DNA of 64,000 bases from Erysipelotrichaceae bacterium (lineage in GTDB: Bacteria > Bacillota_I > Bacilli_A > Erysipelotrichales > Erysipelotrichaceae): NCBI GenBank assembly GCA_019415435.1, contig DXZE01000005.1, positions 4,504 through 68,503 of the forward strand. Direction: 5' to 3'. The notes beneath the pieces were generated by a model. It was not told the origin of the DNA. It ran no database searches and saw only the letters and a list, made by a program, of their open reading frames with translations. Position 1 is the first letter of the stretch; each line of letters starts with the position of its first letter. The position numbers were made by a program, and so were the translations under genes. This document shows, piece by piece, positions 1-8,509 of the stretch.

Positions 1-614
1 TCTTCCAGTTCTTTCTTCTGGGCATTTAACTGATCTATCAGATCCGCAAGCTGCTGCTGAATCTGACGGTCATACTGCGTAATACTGTTCAGACCGTTGG
101 CTATACGGATAAAATCCTCAAATGTCTGTGCTCCCATCAGAATATCCACATCTTCTGAGGTACGCATAATTGGCTGACGTATAACCATTCGTTTCTTTAT
201 TTTATCTTTTAAATCATCAATCTGACTCTGGGTATTATCAATTTCTACCTGCTTGGCATCAATCTCTGCCTGTTTCTTGTCTATCTCGTCCTGCTTGGCA
301 TCGATCTCTGCCTGCTTGCTTTTAACCTGAGCCTGCAGGTCTTTTAATTGTGCATCATACTTTTGTAAGTCTGCCGCAATCTGTTCACGCTGCGACTTGA
401 TATTCTCTAATTCCTTAGATTGTGATTTACTCTGTGACTGCAGATACTGGACATATCCCTGACATGCATCAGAACCGGCATGACCGGCTGAGCTGCAGTA
501 CTTGGACCAGTAATCACTGTCTGTATAATCTTCCGCAAATACCGGAATGATCCAGACCGTCAGCATCATCGATAAAATCACACATATTCTGACTGTTCTC
601 GTCAGAATTCTCAT
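1..614 (-). CDS. PcsB-like coiled-coil secreted protein (partial, C-terminus beyond the window)
   Basis: The gene starts at the ATG at 614-612 and runs off the left edge, so only about 204 N-terminal residues are seen. They comprise a signal peptide of about 27 residues ending in VFA, then a long Gln/Lys/Glu/Asp-rich coiled coil with repeated KQAEIDAKQ-type units. The motif DILMGAQTFEDF followed by ITQYD is shared with the M23 protein at 4616-6160, which supports a PcsB/peptidoglycan hydrolase regulator family. The ATG overlaps the ftsX stop as ATGA, implying translational coupling. FtsEX-PcsB partnership in septal wall splitting is known from streptococci. The catalytic domain, if any, cannot be seen. 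Confidence 0.8.
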   Translation of the reverse strand, partial: MRILTRTVRICVILSMMLTVWIIPVFAEDYTDSDYWSKYCSSAGHAGSDACQGYVQYLQSQSKSQSKELENIKSQREQIAADLQKYDAQLKDLQAQVKSKQAEIDAKQDEIDKKQAEIDAKQVEIDNTQSQIDDLKDKIKKRMVIRQPIMRTSEDVDILMGAQTFEDFIRIANGLNSITQYDRQIQQQLADLIDQLNAQKKELE

Positions 615-1507
615 CTCTTCCACCTCAGATAACGGGTAACGGATAACCAGGATCCGATAAAGCCTACAACGATACCGATCAAAAGAAGAACACCGCTGAG
701 GATCCAGGTAAATGGTACTGGATTAACCAGACGGAATACAGAAGAAATCAATACACCGCCAGTGTGCTCATAAACAGCACCATAGCCATAGACTGTTAAA
801 AGAATCGGAATAATAGAACCAAGAATACCAATAATAATACCTTCACAGACAAACGGTGCACGGATGAAGTGGTTTGTAGCACCAACATTTCTCATGACGG
901 TAATCTCATCCTTACGTGCCGCAATTGTTAACTTGATTGTATTCTGAATTAAGAAGATTGCTAACAGAGTCAAAGCTAATACAAAGATCGTTCCGACTCT
1001 TCTGATGGAAGTCATTGTATCAACCATCATAATCGTTGACTGACCACCATAGTTGACACCATCTACACCATCAATCTTCTGAATCTGATCAGCGATATTT
1101 ACAATCTGATCACCAGATTCTGCCTCTACATAATATGCATCATGCATAGGATTATCTTCCCGGAAAGGTTCAAAAGCTTCCCTGGTTCTTGCATCATCGA
1201 AAGAATCAATATAATACTGGAACTCCTGATCCTTGCTGGAATAGGTAACACTCTTGACACCATTGATTTTTTCAATCTGACTCTTGATGGAAGCTTCCTG
1301 TTCTTCTGATTCAGAGTCATAACTGATCATGACAGAAATTTCCATGGAAGATTCAATATTTCTTGTAAAGTTCTGTACATTCCATGTGAATATCAGAAAC
1401 AGAGAAATAATAATCAGGGTAATTGTGACTGCTATAGCAGAAGAAATAGACATACCCCAGTGTCTGCTTACACCTCTGAATCCCTCTTTAATTGGTCTAC
1501 TGATCAT
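611..1507 (-). CDS. ftsX: Cell division protein FtsX (permease-like)
   Basis: FtsX is the membrane half of the FtsEX complex that passes ATP-driven signals to extracellular peptidoglycan hydrolases. The roughly 298-residue product has a short cytoplasmic N-terminus, one membrane segment (about 20-40), a large extracellular loop (about 45-165) and three further membrane segments. This is the FtsX layout. An open frame extends upstream to 1603, but a start at 1507 is preferred: AAGGAGGTT lies at 1525-1517, about 11 bases before this ATG and only 2 before the ATG at 1516. The start lies inside the end of ftsE (about 11 bp overlap). The stop overlaps the ATG of the coiled-coil gene. Confidence 0.92.
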   Translation of the reverse strand: MISRPIKEGFRGVSRHWGMSISSAIAVTITLIIISLFLIFTWNVQNFTRNIESSMEISVMISYDSESEEQEASIKSQIEKINGVKSVTYSSKDQEFQYYIDSFDDARTREAFEPFREDNPMHDAYYVEAESGDQIVNIADQIQKIDGVDGVNYGGQSTIMMVDTMTSIRRVGTIFVLALTLLAIFLIQNTIKLTIAARKDEITVMRNVGATNHFIRAPFVCEGIIIGILGSIIPILLTVYGYGAVYEHTGGVLISSVFRLVNPVPFTWILSGVLLLIGIVVGFIGSWLSVTRYLRWKR

Positions 1508-2189
1508 GACGGACATAACCTCCTTCCGCAAGATCTGCGACAACATGTCCATGTTCCAGGGCAATCGTTCTTCTTCTGATGCGGTTAACAATACCGGCAT
1601 CATGGGTAACCATTACAACAGTTGTGCCGTATTTGGAATTGATTGTATCAAGAAGTGACATAATCTCGGCAGACTTGGTTGGGTCCAGGTTACCAGTCGG
1701 CTCATCCGCAATCAGCACCTTAGGACGGTTGGCAATGGCTCTTGCGATCGCAACACGCTGCTGCTGTCCACCAGATAACTCATCCGGAAAGCTGTTTCCC
1801 TTATCACTTAAACCGACAACATCCATAACTTCCGTTGTACGTCTTTTAATTAAAGATTTCTTCAGATTAATAACCTCTAATGCATAGGCAATGTTTTCAT
1901 ACACGGTCTTATGCGGTAATAATCTGAAATCCTGGAAAACAACACCGATATTACGACGGTAAATAGGCACCTGCTTTCTCTTCAGATGTCCGACATCAAT
2001 ACCGACAATATTTACAATTCCCTTGGTAGGAACTTCTTCACCATCAAATAGTTTGATTAAAGTAGATTTACCGGATCCGGTTGGACCGATAATATATACA
2101 AATTCACCCTGGGCAATGCTTAAATTCACATCATAGAGTGCATTTGTACCATTCTTGTATTGCTTGTATACGTGTTTGCAATCAATCAT
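1497..2189 (-). CDS. ftsE: Cell division ATP-binding protein FtsE
   Basis: This is the 230-residue ABC ATPase of the FtsEX complex. Walker A GPTGSGKST is at residues 35-43, the signature LSGGQQQR near 138, and Walker B LIADEPTGNLDP near 160, followed by a switch His (VTHD). Length and order match FtsE. A small MacB/LolD-type ATPase is the alternative, but the immediate ftsX partner settles the call. It is the first gene of the operon ftsE-ftsX-coiled-coil protein. A weak GGAGG-like site precedes the start. Confidence 0.95.
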   Translation of the reverse strand: MIDCKHVYKQYKNGTNALYDVNLSIAQGEFVYIIGPTGSGKSTLIKLFDGEEVPTKGIVNIVGIDVGHLKRKQVPIYRRNIGVVFQDFRLLPHKTVYENIAYALEVINLKKSLIKRRTTEVMDVVGLSDKGNSFPDELSGGQQQRVAIARAIANRPKVLIADEPTGNLDPTKSAEIMSLLDTINSKYGTTVVMVTHDAGIVNRIRRRTIALEHGHVVADLAEGGYVRHDQ

Positions 2190-2238
2190 TTGACCCTCCT
2201 GTTATTAAAACAGTTACCGAAATTTTAGCACAAAATCA

Positions 2239-3114
2239 TTAAATATTCGGTGAAGCATACGTGAATCCTTCACCGTGCATATCAGATGCATCTGTTGTAA
2301 TTGTAAATGCCCGATCATCAATTTCCTTGATTAAATCAAGCAGTCGGCTGTATTGACGGGATGAAACAACACAGAGAATAACCATCTTTTCATCACCATT
2401 ATAGCCACCCTGACCATGCAGTATTGTGACACCACGGGCAAGTTCCTGATCAATCGCATGAATGATCTCTTCCCACTGCTCAGAAATGATCATAACACTT
2501 TTAGCCTGGTTGCCTGCCCCGGCGGATAATACCTTATCGATCGCAAAGCCTGAGGCAAAAACAGAGACAAAACCGATTAATGCCGCATTGATGCCATAGG
2601 CTGCTACACCAAGCAATACCGTTAATGTATCGGTAATGACTACTCCGGTAGATATCTTGATACCGGTAAGCTTATGAAGAATTAATGGCGGTATATCCAT
2701 ACCACCCGTAGAGGCGCCACCACGCATGACGATACCGATACCAATTCCACCCAGCAAGCCTGCATAGAAGCTTGCCAGCGTAGGATTAATCGCAATCGGA
2801 ATAAACGGATATATCTTAGCTAATAAGGTTGTAAACACCGGATAACATAAGGAAGATAACAATGTATCCAATGCAAACTTCCTGCCTAAGAATATTCTTC
2901 CTACAATCAATAATGCTATTGTCGCAGTATTCGCAAAGATGGTTTCATCTATATGAAAGAAAGGTTCCAGAGCTACCGCAATACCGGCAACACCACCAGA
3001 CAGAATATTATATGGCAGAATAAAGAATTCTACTGACATTGCCAATACAAATGTACCAGCGATTGTTAATAACACATCCAGAGCCTTTGTACTTATTTTT
3101 TTCTTTCCACGCAT
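2239..3114 (-). CDS. YitT family membrane protein (DUF161/DUF2179)
   Basis: The 291-residue protein has five to six hydrophobic segments in the first 200 residues. Glycine-rich stretches such as GGVAGIAVAL and RGGASTGGMDIP are typical of the YitT/YpjC family. A soluble C-terminal DUF2179-like domain (about 215-285) contains GVTILHGQGGY. The function of the family is not firmly known. No ribosome-binding site is visible. A perfect TATAAT at 3129-3124 lies only 9 bases before the ATG, so the transcript probably has almost no leader. It is divergent from the VanZ-like gene, with 17 bp between the two starts. Confidence 0.88.
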   Translation of the reverse strand: MRGKKKISTKALDVLLTIAGTFVLAMSVEFFILPYNILSGGVAGIAVALEPFFHIDETIFANTATIALLIVGRIFLGRKFALDTLLSSLCYPVFTTLLAKIYPFIPIAINPTLASFYAGLLGGIGIGIVMRGGASTGGMDIPPLILHKLTGIKISTGVVITDTLTVLLGVAAYGINAALIGFVSVFASGFAIDKVLSAGAGNQAKSVMIISEQWEEIIHAIDQELARGVTILHGQGGYNGDEKMVILCVVSSRQYSRLLDLIKEIDDRAFTITTDASDMHGEGFTYASPNI

Positions 3115-3131
3115 AACGGAAGTATTATATC

Positions 3132-3632
3132 ATGGTAAATGGTATGAAAACATATACTCATAAAAAGCATATATGGATCTGGATACTGACATTTGTCTAT
3201 ATTGGCTGGATATTTTCAAACTCATTAGCCAATGGCAATACCAGCGGTTCTTTCAGTAAAGATGTTACCAAGGTTGTCATGAACATTGTACATAGTGCTG
3301 GTTTTTCCATATCCTTTGACTTACTGCATCACTATGTACGCAAGCTTGCCCATTTCAGTGAATACTTTCTGTTAGGCTGTTTTGTATGTGAATCCCTGCA
3401 TCTCTCTGATCTTTTTCCCAGGAAAAAGATAACTTTCTTTGTTTTATGGATCGCTGCACCATGCATAGATGAAGGCATTCAGCATTTCATTCCGGGCAGA
3501 TATGGTGCCATTACGGATGTATGCATCGATATGAGTGGATTTATATGCGGAACATTGTTTCTGTATATTATTCTATGCATCATTCAGGATATTCATTTAC
3601 GCAGAAATCATCTTTCAGGGAAGATTCACTGA
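3132..3632 (+). CDS. VanZ-like family protein
   Basis: This is a small (166 residue) membrane protein with about four hydrophobic segments. The VanZ-like features are YIGWIFSNS at the end of the first segment, the conserved RKLAHFSEYFLLG near residue 70, and CIDEGIQHFIPGR near 118. VanZ relatives are linked to glycopeptide tolerance or unknown envelope roles, and nothing here specifies the job. The ATG at 3144 is an alternative start and neither has a clear ribosome site. The last 18 bp overlap the end of the convergent transglutaminase gene, leaving no room for a terminator between them. Confidence 0.8.
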   Translation: MVNGMKTYTHKKHIWIWILTFVYIGWIFSNSLANGNTSGSFSKDVTKVVMNIVHSAGFSISFDLLHHYVRKLAHFSEYFLLGCFVCESLHLSDLFPRKKITFFVLWIAAPCIDEGIQHFIPGRYGAITDVCIDMSGFICGTLFLYIILCIIQDIHLRRNHLSGKIH

Positions 3633-4571
3633 TAAACCTGTTCTTGTATGAGATTCATTCATTTCCTCATCTGATACATTAAAGAAACGATATGGACTGT
3701 TGCCTGTATCATCCCAGGTAAGATCAACATTGACATAAGTTCCATTCAGATACACAAGATTCCAGGCATGATCCTCGCCTTCACTTGTACCCACTACATA
3801 ATACGTAGGAATACCAGCCTGATTCATCACATACTGGAATGCCTTAGCATAGCCTGCACATACCGTACTGTGATTGACCAGGGCACTGTAGGCAGACTGG
3901 TTTAACGATGCATTCTGATCATACTGAATAAGATTCAGAAGATCATCATGAATGCATCTTTCTTTATCTACAGGTTCTGCATATTGTGATGCATCATTCA
4001 GAATTGCATTGACCTGATTATCATACTGTGTCTTAGCTTCATTCAGATGATTGATTGTATCGTTATACTTCATCACAATAGCGACAATCGTTCCATCTTC
4101 GGTATATTGATAGGAATAGCCTGTATCCAGCCAGAATAATTCCGGATGATCATAGAATACTGCCTCAAAGACCGTCTGGATCTGATCGACAGATACCTGT
4201 ACAACTGGCGCAAAGGAAGAAGCACCTTCCGATGCATTGGCATACATCTGTGCATATAACTGCTTCTCATTATCATCCAGCATTTCATAGTAAATGTTAT
4301 ACGTCCCATTAAAAGATTCACCAGCACCGGTAATACCGGAATCATTTGTATCAGTACTATCAGAGACCTGCTGTCCATCCGCAAATAAAGCAGTAAAAGT
4401 ATCTCCAGCGATCTTTTCCGTACTCTTTTTTGCAACTTCTGTTGCATCAGACATCCAGTTATTCCATGTATCAGAAAGTATCTTACCTGCCTCAGGACTA
4501 AAGAGTGCCATCACTAAAACAATAATGATACCTAAACATAGTCCCATCAGTATGTTTTTAAATATACGCAT
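3615..4571 (-). CDS. Membrane-anchored transglutaminase-like protein
   Basis: This is a 318-residue protein with an N-terminal hydrophobic anchor (about 5-27) and a linker. The C-terminal transglutaminase-like fold is identified by STVCAGYAKAF (Cys about 235), EDHAWNLV (His about 267) and VNVDLTWDD (Asp about 282), the expected Cys-His-Asp triad in order. Bacterial members act as cysteine proteases or cross-linkers at the cell surface; the substrate is unknown. The start is well placed behind AAGGAGG. It lies 45 bp downstream of the PcsB-like M23 gene on the same strand, which suggests a shared transcript and an envelope role. Confidence 0.85.
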   Translation of the reverse strand: MRIFKNILMGLCLGIIIVLVMALFSPEAGKILSDTWNNWMSDATEVAKKSTEKIAGDTFTALFADGQQVSDSTDTNDSGITGAGESFNGTYNIYYEMLDDNEKQLYAQMYANASEGASSFAPVVQVSVDQIQTVFEAVFYDHPELFWLDTGYSYQYTEDGTIVAIVMKYNDTINHLNEAKTQYDNQVNAILNDASQYAEPVDKERCIHDDLLNLIQYDQNASLNQSAYSALVNHSTVCAGYAKAFQYVMNQAGIPTYYVVGTSEGEDHAWNLVYLNGTYVNVDLTWDDTGNSPYRFFNVSDEEMNESHTRTGLSVNLP

Positions 4572-4615
4572 ATTCCTCCTTACGTAAAAAGGAAGACATC
4601 AGCCTTCCCTTTACA

Positions 4616-6160
4616 TTAGAAATAATTCTCAGGTCTGATGCGGCATGGAATGCCATAACCATGGTCACAGCGTCTTCCATATCCATCATAGCTTCCAGCC
4701 CATCCGCATCCAAAGGCAAGATCACCATTCCAGTTACGGATATAGTTTGTAAACTCAGAAGCTGAGCCAATCATAAATATTTCAATATGGCAATGCGGAC
4801 CAGTTACGTTACCGGTTGCGCCTACTCTGCCGATTGCCTGACCTGCCGACACAAAGGTTCCCTTTGCGATCGGTGATCCATTCTGCATATGCAGGTATTT
4901 TACCGCATATAATGTATTGCCTAGTGTTGTAATCAGATATACCTGGTTGCCACCGCCATTAGAACCACCATTACCATGGCATGTAGAACCTAAAGCACCA
5001 TACGAGCACCCATCGGCACTGTTAATGACATAACCTGCTCCGATTGCACGGATGGTGGTACCCCGGGCTGCCGCAAAGTCATAACCTAAATGACGGCCAC
5101 CGCCAGGATAGTTCCATGTACCAGCACTTCTTCTGGCACCCGGTACCGGATTAACCCAGCCATTGGATACAGCTGGAGTATTGGAAGAAGAACCACTGTT
5201 GTTATCGGTTGCGGTTCCGGAACTGGAACCGCCGGCATTACTGTTGTTATTCTGTTGGGCTTGGGCTGCAGCTGCAGCTGCGGCAGCCGCTGCGGCCGCA
5301 TCGAGCTTTGCCTGATAATCATCCAGAGAACTGGAGTTCGCGTTAATCGTAGCTTTAACATCAGAGATATTAGACGCTACGGTCTGCCCCTGTGCTTCTA
5401 ATTCAGCTGCCTGATCTTCCGCCGCATCCTGAATGACCTGTACATTAGCCTGGGCTACCGCAACCTGCTGTTTCTGTTCATCGACAGCTTTCTCAGAATC
5501 TTCCAGATCCTGCTGTTCCTGTTCCTGCTTGTCCTTTAATGCGGATAATTCTTTCTTGTCCGCATTCAGCTGATCTACAACTGCCACAAGTTCATTGGTT
5601 GTCTTCTGATCATATTGTGTAATGTCACTGATACCATTTAACAATCTTAAGAAATCAGAGAATGACTTGGCACCCATCAGGATATCAATATATGTATTGA
5701 CACGCATCGTCCCCTGACCATCCGCCATACGCTGCTTGACCTTGGATCCGATCTCATCAACCTGTTTCTGGTTTTCATCAATATCAGCCTGCTTGGCTTC
5801 CATATCCGCAGCAGTCTGATCAATCTCTGCCTGCTTGGCACTAATCTGATTGTTCAGATCAGTAATCTTGGAATTCAGATCATCAATCTGACTCTGATAC
5901 TGCTTGATCTGATCTGCATACTTGGCAATATTAGCAGATATTTCTGCACGCTTGGCCTCAATATCCTGTAACTGACTGGCCAGTTCCTTGTTCTGACTGC
6001 TTAATTCAGCCTGGTATTGACGGCATGCCTGACGGTCTGCCTCGGAATCAATACTGCCGCATGGGTTATCTGTTTCCGCATGTACGGCTACAGCTACCGG
6101 CTGTACATATAGTAGACATGCACTGAGTGCAACGACTAATTTCAATATTTTTTTTCGCAT
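4616..6160 (-). CDS. PcsB-like coiled-coil protein with M23 (LytM) peptidase domain
   Basis: This is a secreted murein hydrolase candidate of 514 residues. A signal peptide (1-28) is followed by a long coiled coil (about 40-280), an Ala/Gln/Ser-rich linker containing an uninterrupted poly-Ala run (about 285-330), and a C-terminal M23 domain. The zinc ligands are visible as HLGYD (about 358) and HCHIE (about 456), so the peptidase looks intact. The start at 6160 is chosen over an upstream ATG because the signal peptide begins there. TATAAT lies 6 bases before this ATG and there is no ribosome site, suggesting a leaderless message. It is a paralogue of the coiled-coil protein at 1-614. Confidence 0.88.
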   Translation of the reverse strand: MRKKILKLVVALSACLLYVQPVAVAVHAETDNPCGSIDSEADRQACRQYQAELSSQNKELASQLQDIEAKRAEISANIAKYADQIKQYQSQIDDLNSKITDLNNQISAKQAEIDQTAADMEAKQADIDENQKQVDEIGSKVKQRMADGQGTMRVNTYIDILMGAKSFSDFLRLLNGISDITQYDQKTTNELVAVVDQLNADKKELSALKDKQEQEQQDLEDSEKAVDEQKQQVAVAQANVQVIQDAAEDQAAELEAQGQTVASNISDVKATINANSSSLDDYQAKLDAAAAAAAAAAAAQAQQNNNSNAGGSSSGTATDNNSGSSSNTPAVSNGWVNPVPGARRSAGTWNYPGGGRHLGYDFAAARGTTIRAIGAGYVINSADGCSYGALGSTCHGNGGSNGGGNQVYLITTLGNTLYAVKYLHMQNGSPIAKGTFVSAGQAIGRVGATGNVTGPHCHIEIFMIGSASEFTNYIRNWNGDLAFGCGWAGSYDGYGRRCDHGYGIPCRIRPENYF

Positions 6161-6221
6161 AGTGAGATTATAGCACGTACCTGTGAATTTATATGTGAAA
6201 CTATACAACTTGTATAGTCAA

Positions 6222-6788
6222 TTACAGTACTCGCAAAAGGAACATCATAAAGACAATTCCAAAGCAGGCACCGCCTAGATGTCCCTTCCAGGATATGCCC
6301 GGAAGAAAGTTCATGACTAGGTTAATACCGATTGTATACATTAACGAACTGTTTGCTGTTACAGCTTCAAAACCTCCGGCATGAATCACCATGGCTATTT
6401 CAGCAGCCATTAAGCCATATAAGCCAGAGGATAAACCACCGCTGATCGCATGATCATCACCTATATAGACCGCAAAGATATTTCCGGTAATGATGGATCC
6501 AAAGAAGAGAATAGTGAACAGTATATGTCCGAAATACATTTCCATGCTTTGTCCCAGTGACCACATAACGGAAAGATTCATTAACAGATGCCATACGGAG
6601 AAATGGACAAATCCTCCTGTTAATAAACGGTAATACTGATGTTCTTCTTCAATATAAGGTTTATATACTGCACCACTATCTGCAAATGCGGATTGTTTTC
6701 CTTCTCTGTCAGAAAGATACATCATGCGGATATAGTTCACTACGGATATCAGAATACATACATATGTAATAAAAGGTATTATTCTCAT
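6222..6788 (-). CDS. Rhomboid family intramembrane serine protease
   Basis: This is a 188-residue integral membrane protein with about six segments. Rhomboid signatures are present in order: HLLMN at 67-71 in the second segment, GGLSSGLYG with the likely catalytic Ser at 121, and KGHLGG with catalytic His170. The length fits a minimal six-segment rhomboid. No good ribosome site precedes the ATG, and the sequence immediately upstream is the inferred right end of the TnpB element. The native promoter may therefore have been altered by the insertion. Confidence 0.9.
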   Translation of the reverse strand: MRIIPFITYVCILISVVNYIRMMYLSDREGKQSAFADSGAVYKPYIEEEHQYYRLLTGGFVHFSVWHLLMNLSVMWSLGQSMEMYFGHILFTILFFGSIITGNIFAVYIGDDHAISGGLSSGLYGLMAAEIAMVIHAGGFEAVTANSSLMYTIGINLVMNFLPGISWKGHLGGACFGIVFMMFLLRVL

Positions 6789-6817
6789 GAACTACCACAC
6801 CTGATACGTAGTTCTGA

Positions 6818-6965
6818 TGTGGTATCTCTGTGATGTACTCTTCTCATGCCGAGAAAGGTATTACCATAGGGATTTTGATTCTTGTGGCCTGTAGTTATGC
6901 ACCTTACGGCTGTCACTATGGTCTCACAATGGCCGGTTCACTCGACCTCTACTGTTTTTATACAG
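6818..6965 (-). ncRNA. Candidate omega RNA (reRNA) from the tnpB 3' end
   Basis: The stretch after the tnpB stop is non-coding on the minus strand and contains short self-complementary runs. It ends next to the right-end palindrome. In IS200/IS605 elements the TnpB guide RNA is made from exactly this position, overlapping the tnpB 3' end, with the guide reading past the element boundary. This is positional inference; no covariance support can be obtained here. The boundary to the guide is not fixed. Confidence 0.35.
6831..6844. repeat. 14-bp inverted repeat, right copy
   Basis: TGATGTACTCTTCT is the exact reverse complement of 8379-8392. It lies just inside the right-end palindrome of the TnpB element. 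Confidence 0.6.
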
Positions 6966-8273
6966 TTACCTGTTTAAATCTGCAAATGCAAAAACTTCTG
7001 GATTCAACAGATTTGTTAATATTACTGATGATGTATCACAGCCTGCTTTTCTTAAAATATTTGCAGCACCATTGATATCTGCATTCAATACAGTTCCATC
7101 TGATGAACGATACAGGCCTCTTTGAATACGTTTTCCAGAAAAATGATGTTTTGTTCCATCACCTTCTACATAGACCGGGATATCATCGCTGTCCAGGAAA
7201 CTTGCCTTACTTGTATATGACTCTTCATTTCTGACAACAGTTACGCCATACTCACATGCTTTCAATTCAATCATGGATTTGAGCATTTCAAAAGGAATGC
7301 TGACAAAATTCTGATTGTTCACTGTACCAATGCTGCTGTTCTGTTTCCAGAAAGCATTAGAGCCTAACACAAGACAGCCAATGTCATTGCGCTGACACCA
7401 GACAAGCAGCTTCCTGCTCATTTTATGAAAGCAGTCTCTGATGTAGCTGGTTCTGTATTCAGAAAGTCTGTCAAGATACTTTGACCACACACGTTCTGTT
7501 GTTTCTTTTCCTTTGCTCATCAGACTGATGCGTTCAGCTTTTTTCTTCATGAAATACTGATTGACTGACTTGATGAATCTGCCTTTAAAAAGAATACTTT
7601 TGCCCGTATCTGAAACAACAGCCATTGTGTTGTCTACACCAAAGTCAACTGCAGCTGCATGTTTACCGCTTTGTACAGAAGCAGCTTTTACCTGATAGAC
7701 AAGTAAAAGTTCGTATCCGCCAGAAACAGGTTTCACCTTTACTTCCATCAGCCTGCCATGTCTTCTGCGTACAGGAATGCGAATCTTTGTACGAGGAAGC
7801 TTCAGTTTTCCATCATAGATGACAGCATCCTGATTGGTAAAAAGATAAGAAGCTGTATCATTCCTGCAGTATCCAGGCATCTTAGGTTTACCTGTATAAC
7901 CAGAAGGATCTTTCCTGTATTTCTTTAAAGAGGCAAGCCAGCCTTTGAAATCTGTACAGACCTGTCTGATGACATGCTGTGCAGTCTGCATAGGAAGCCC
8001 GGAAAAGAAATCAGGATTATTTGTAATACGCATAAGCCTCTGCAATATGCCATACCCAAGCACATAGTAAGACTTCTGACCTTTAAGAAGTGCAAGTTCG
8101 CCTTGAACTTCTTTCTCGTTAGCTGTCAAAGCAGTCTTGTTGTGTGCTGTAAAGGCATTGCGAACGCGAAACAATGCAGCATTATGAAGACACTTTGCCT
8201 TGTGAGCAAAGTTATCCAGATATGCATACAGCTCATGATTTCTGGTTACATAAATCCTGTCAGTTCTATACAT
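6966..8273 (-). CDS. tnpB: TnpB RNA-guided nuclease (IS605 OrfB family), zinc-ribbon-less type
   Basis: This is a 435-residue transposon-encoded RuvC-like nuclease, ancestor family of Cas12. The RuvC residues are in place: AAAVDFGVDN (Asp about 209), VVRNEESYTSKA (Glu about 349) and LNADINGAANI (Asp about 398). The usual CxxC...CxxC zinc ribbon between the last two motifs is absent and is replaced by the SKASFLDSDDIP...FSGKRIQRGLY type insert seen in one TnpB branch. An upstream ATG at 8294 exists, but 8273 is preferred because AAAAAGGA at 8288-8281 sits 7 bases before it and TATAAT at 8302-8297 supplies a promoter. The frame is intact, so the nuclease may be active. Confidence 0.9.
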   Translation of the reverse strand: MYRTDRIYVTRNHELYAYLDNFAHKAKCLHNAALFRVRNAFTAHNKTALTANEKEVQGELALLKGQKSYYVLGYGILQRLMRITNNPDFFSGLPMQTAQHVIRQVCTDFKGWLASLKKYRKDPSGYTGKPKMPGYCRNDTASYLFTNQDAVIYDGKLKLPRTKIRIPVRRRHGRLMEVKVKPVSGGYELLLVYQVKAASVQSGKHAAAVDFGVDNTMAVVSDTGKSILFKGRFIKSVNQYFMKKKAERISLMSKGKETTERVWSKYLDRLSEYRTSYIRDCFHKMSRKLLVWCQRNDIGCLVLGSNAFWKQNSSIGTVNNQNFVSIPFEMLKSMIELKACEYGVTVVRNEESYTSKASFLDSDDIPVYVEGDGTKHHFSGKRIQRGLYRSSDGTVLNADINGAANILRKAGCDTSSVILTNLLNPEVFAFADLNR

Positions 8274-8378
8274 GAATAAGTCCTTTTTACTCATATATTA
8301 TATCATATATAAAGTGCAAAATATGGCTTATTTATGCGAAAATATATTGTTTTATAACAGTGCAGAAATCAAAAGAAT

Positions 8379-8392
8379 AGAAGAGTACATCA
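8379..8392. repeat. 14-bp inverted repeat, left copy
   Basis: AGAAGAGTACATCA is the exact reverse complement of 6831-6844 and lies between the tnpB promoter and the left-end palindrome. Confidence 0.6.
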
Positions 8393-8412
8393 GTTAACAG
8401 TAACGCTGAATT

Positions 8413-8438
8413 CACCACCGACCTATGAGGACGGCGTG
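8413..8438. repeat. Left-end subterminal palindrome of the TnpB element
   Basis: CACCACCGACC and GGACGGCGTG can form a hairpin with one mismatch and one bulge around a TATGA loop. This is the sort of imperfect palindrome recognised by IS200/IS605 Y1 transposases. Confidence 0.5.
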
Positions 8439-8480
8439 CTCTTCTGAATTGCTAATAGACAGTATTATACAGGTTTCCTT

Positions 8481-8506
8481 AATAAAGGATGGTATTTGCG
8501 CCATCC
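8481..8506 (-). terminator. Rho-independent terminator of the T-box transporter operon
   Basis: On the minus strand GGATGG, an 8-base loop and CCATCC are followed by TTTATT. It lies directly after the transporter ATPase gene. Confidence 0.6.
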
Positions 8507-8509
8507 GTT

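Larger units (their letters stand above)
6793..8460 (-). mobile_element. TnpB-only IS200/IS605-type element
   Basis: The element contains one tnpB gene and no tnpA. Subterminal palindromes are visible. At the left end, CCGACC/GGACGG with flanking CAC/GTG lies at 8413-8438. At the right end, TACCACA (6793-6799) pairs with TGTGGTA (6818-6824). A perfect 14-bp inverted repeat lies at 6831-6844 and 8379-8392. Ends are approximate because IS200/IS605 elements make no target duplication. It sits between the rhomboid gene and the T-box transporter operon. Without tnpA it would need a transposase in trans. Confidence 0.65.

Noticed and set aside
5265..5305. GCN repeat in the PcsB-like gene as a phase-variable tract
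   Set aside because: It encodes a poly-Ala linker with mixed codons in a multiple of three, so slippage would not switch the frame.
6830..7075. 81-residue plus-strand frame at the right end of the TnpB element
   Set aside because: It overlaps the tnpB 3' end antisense and the likely omega RNA region; no ribosome site, no known product.
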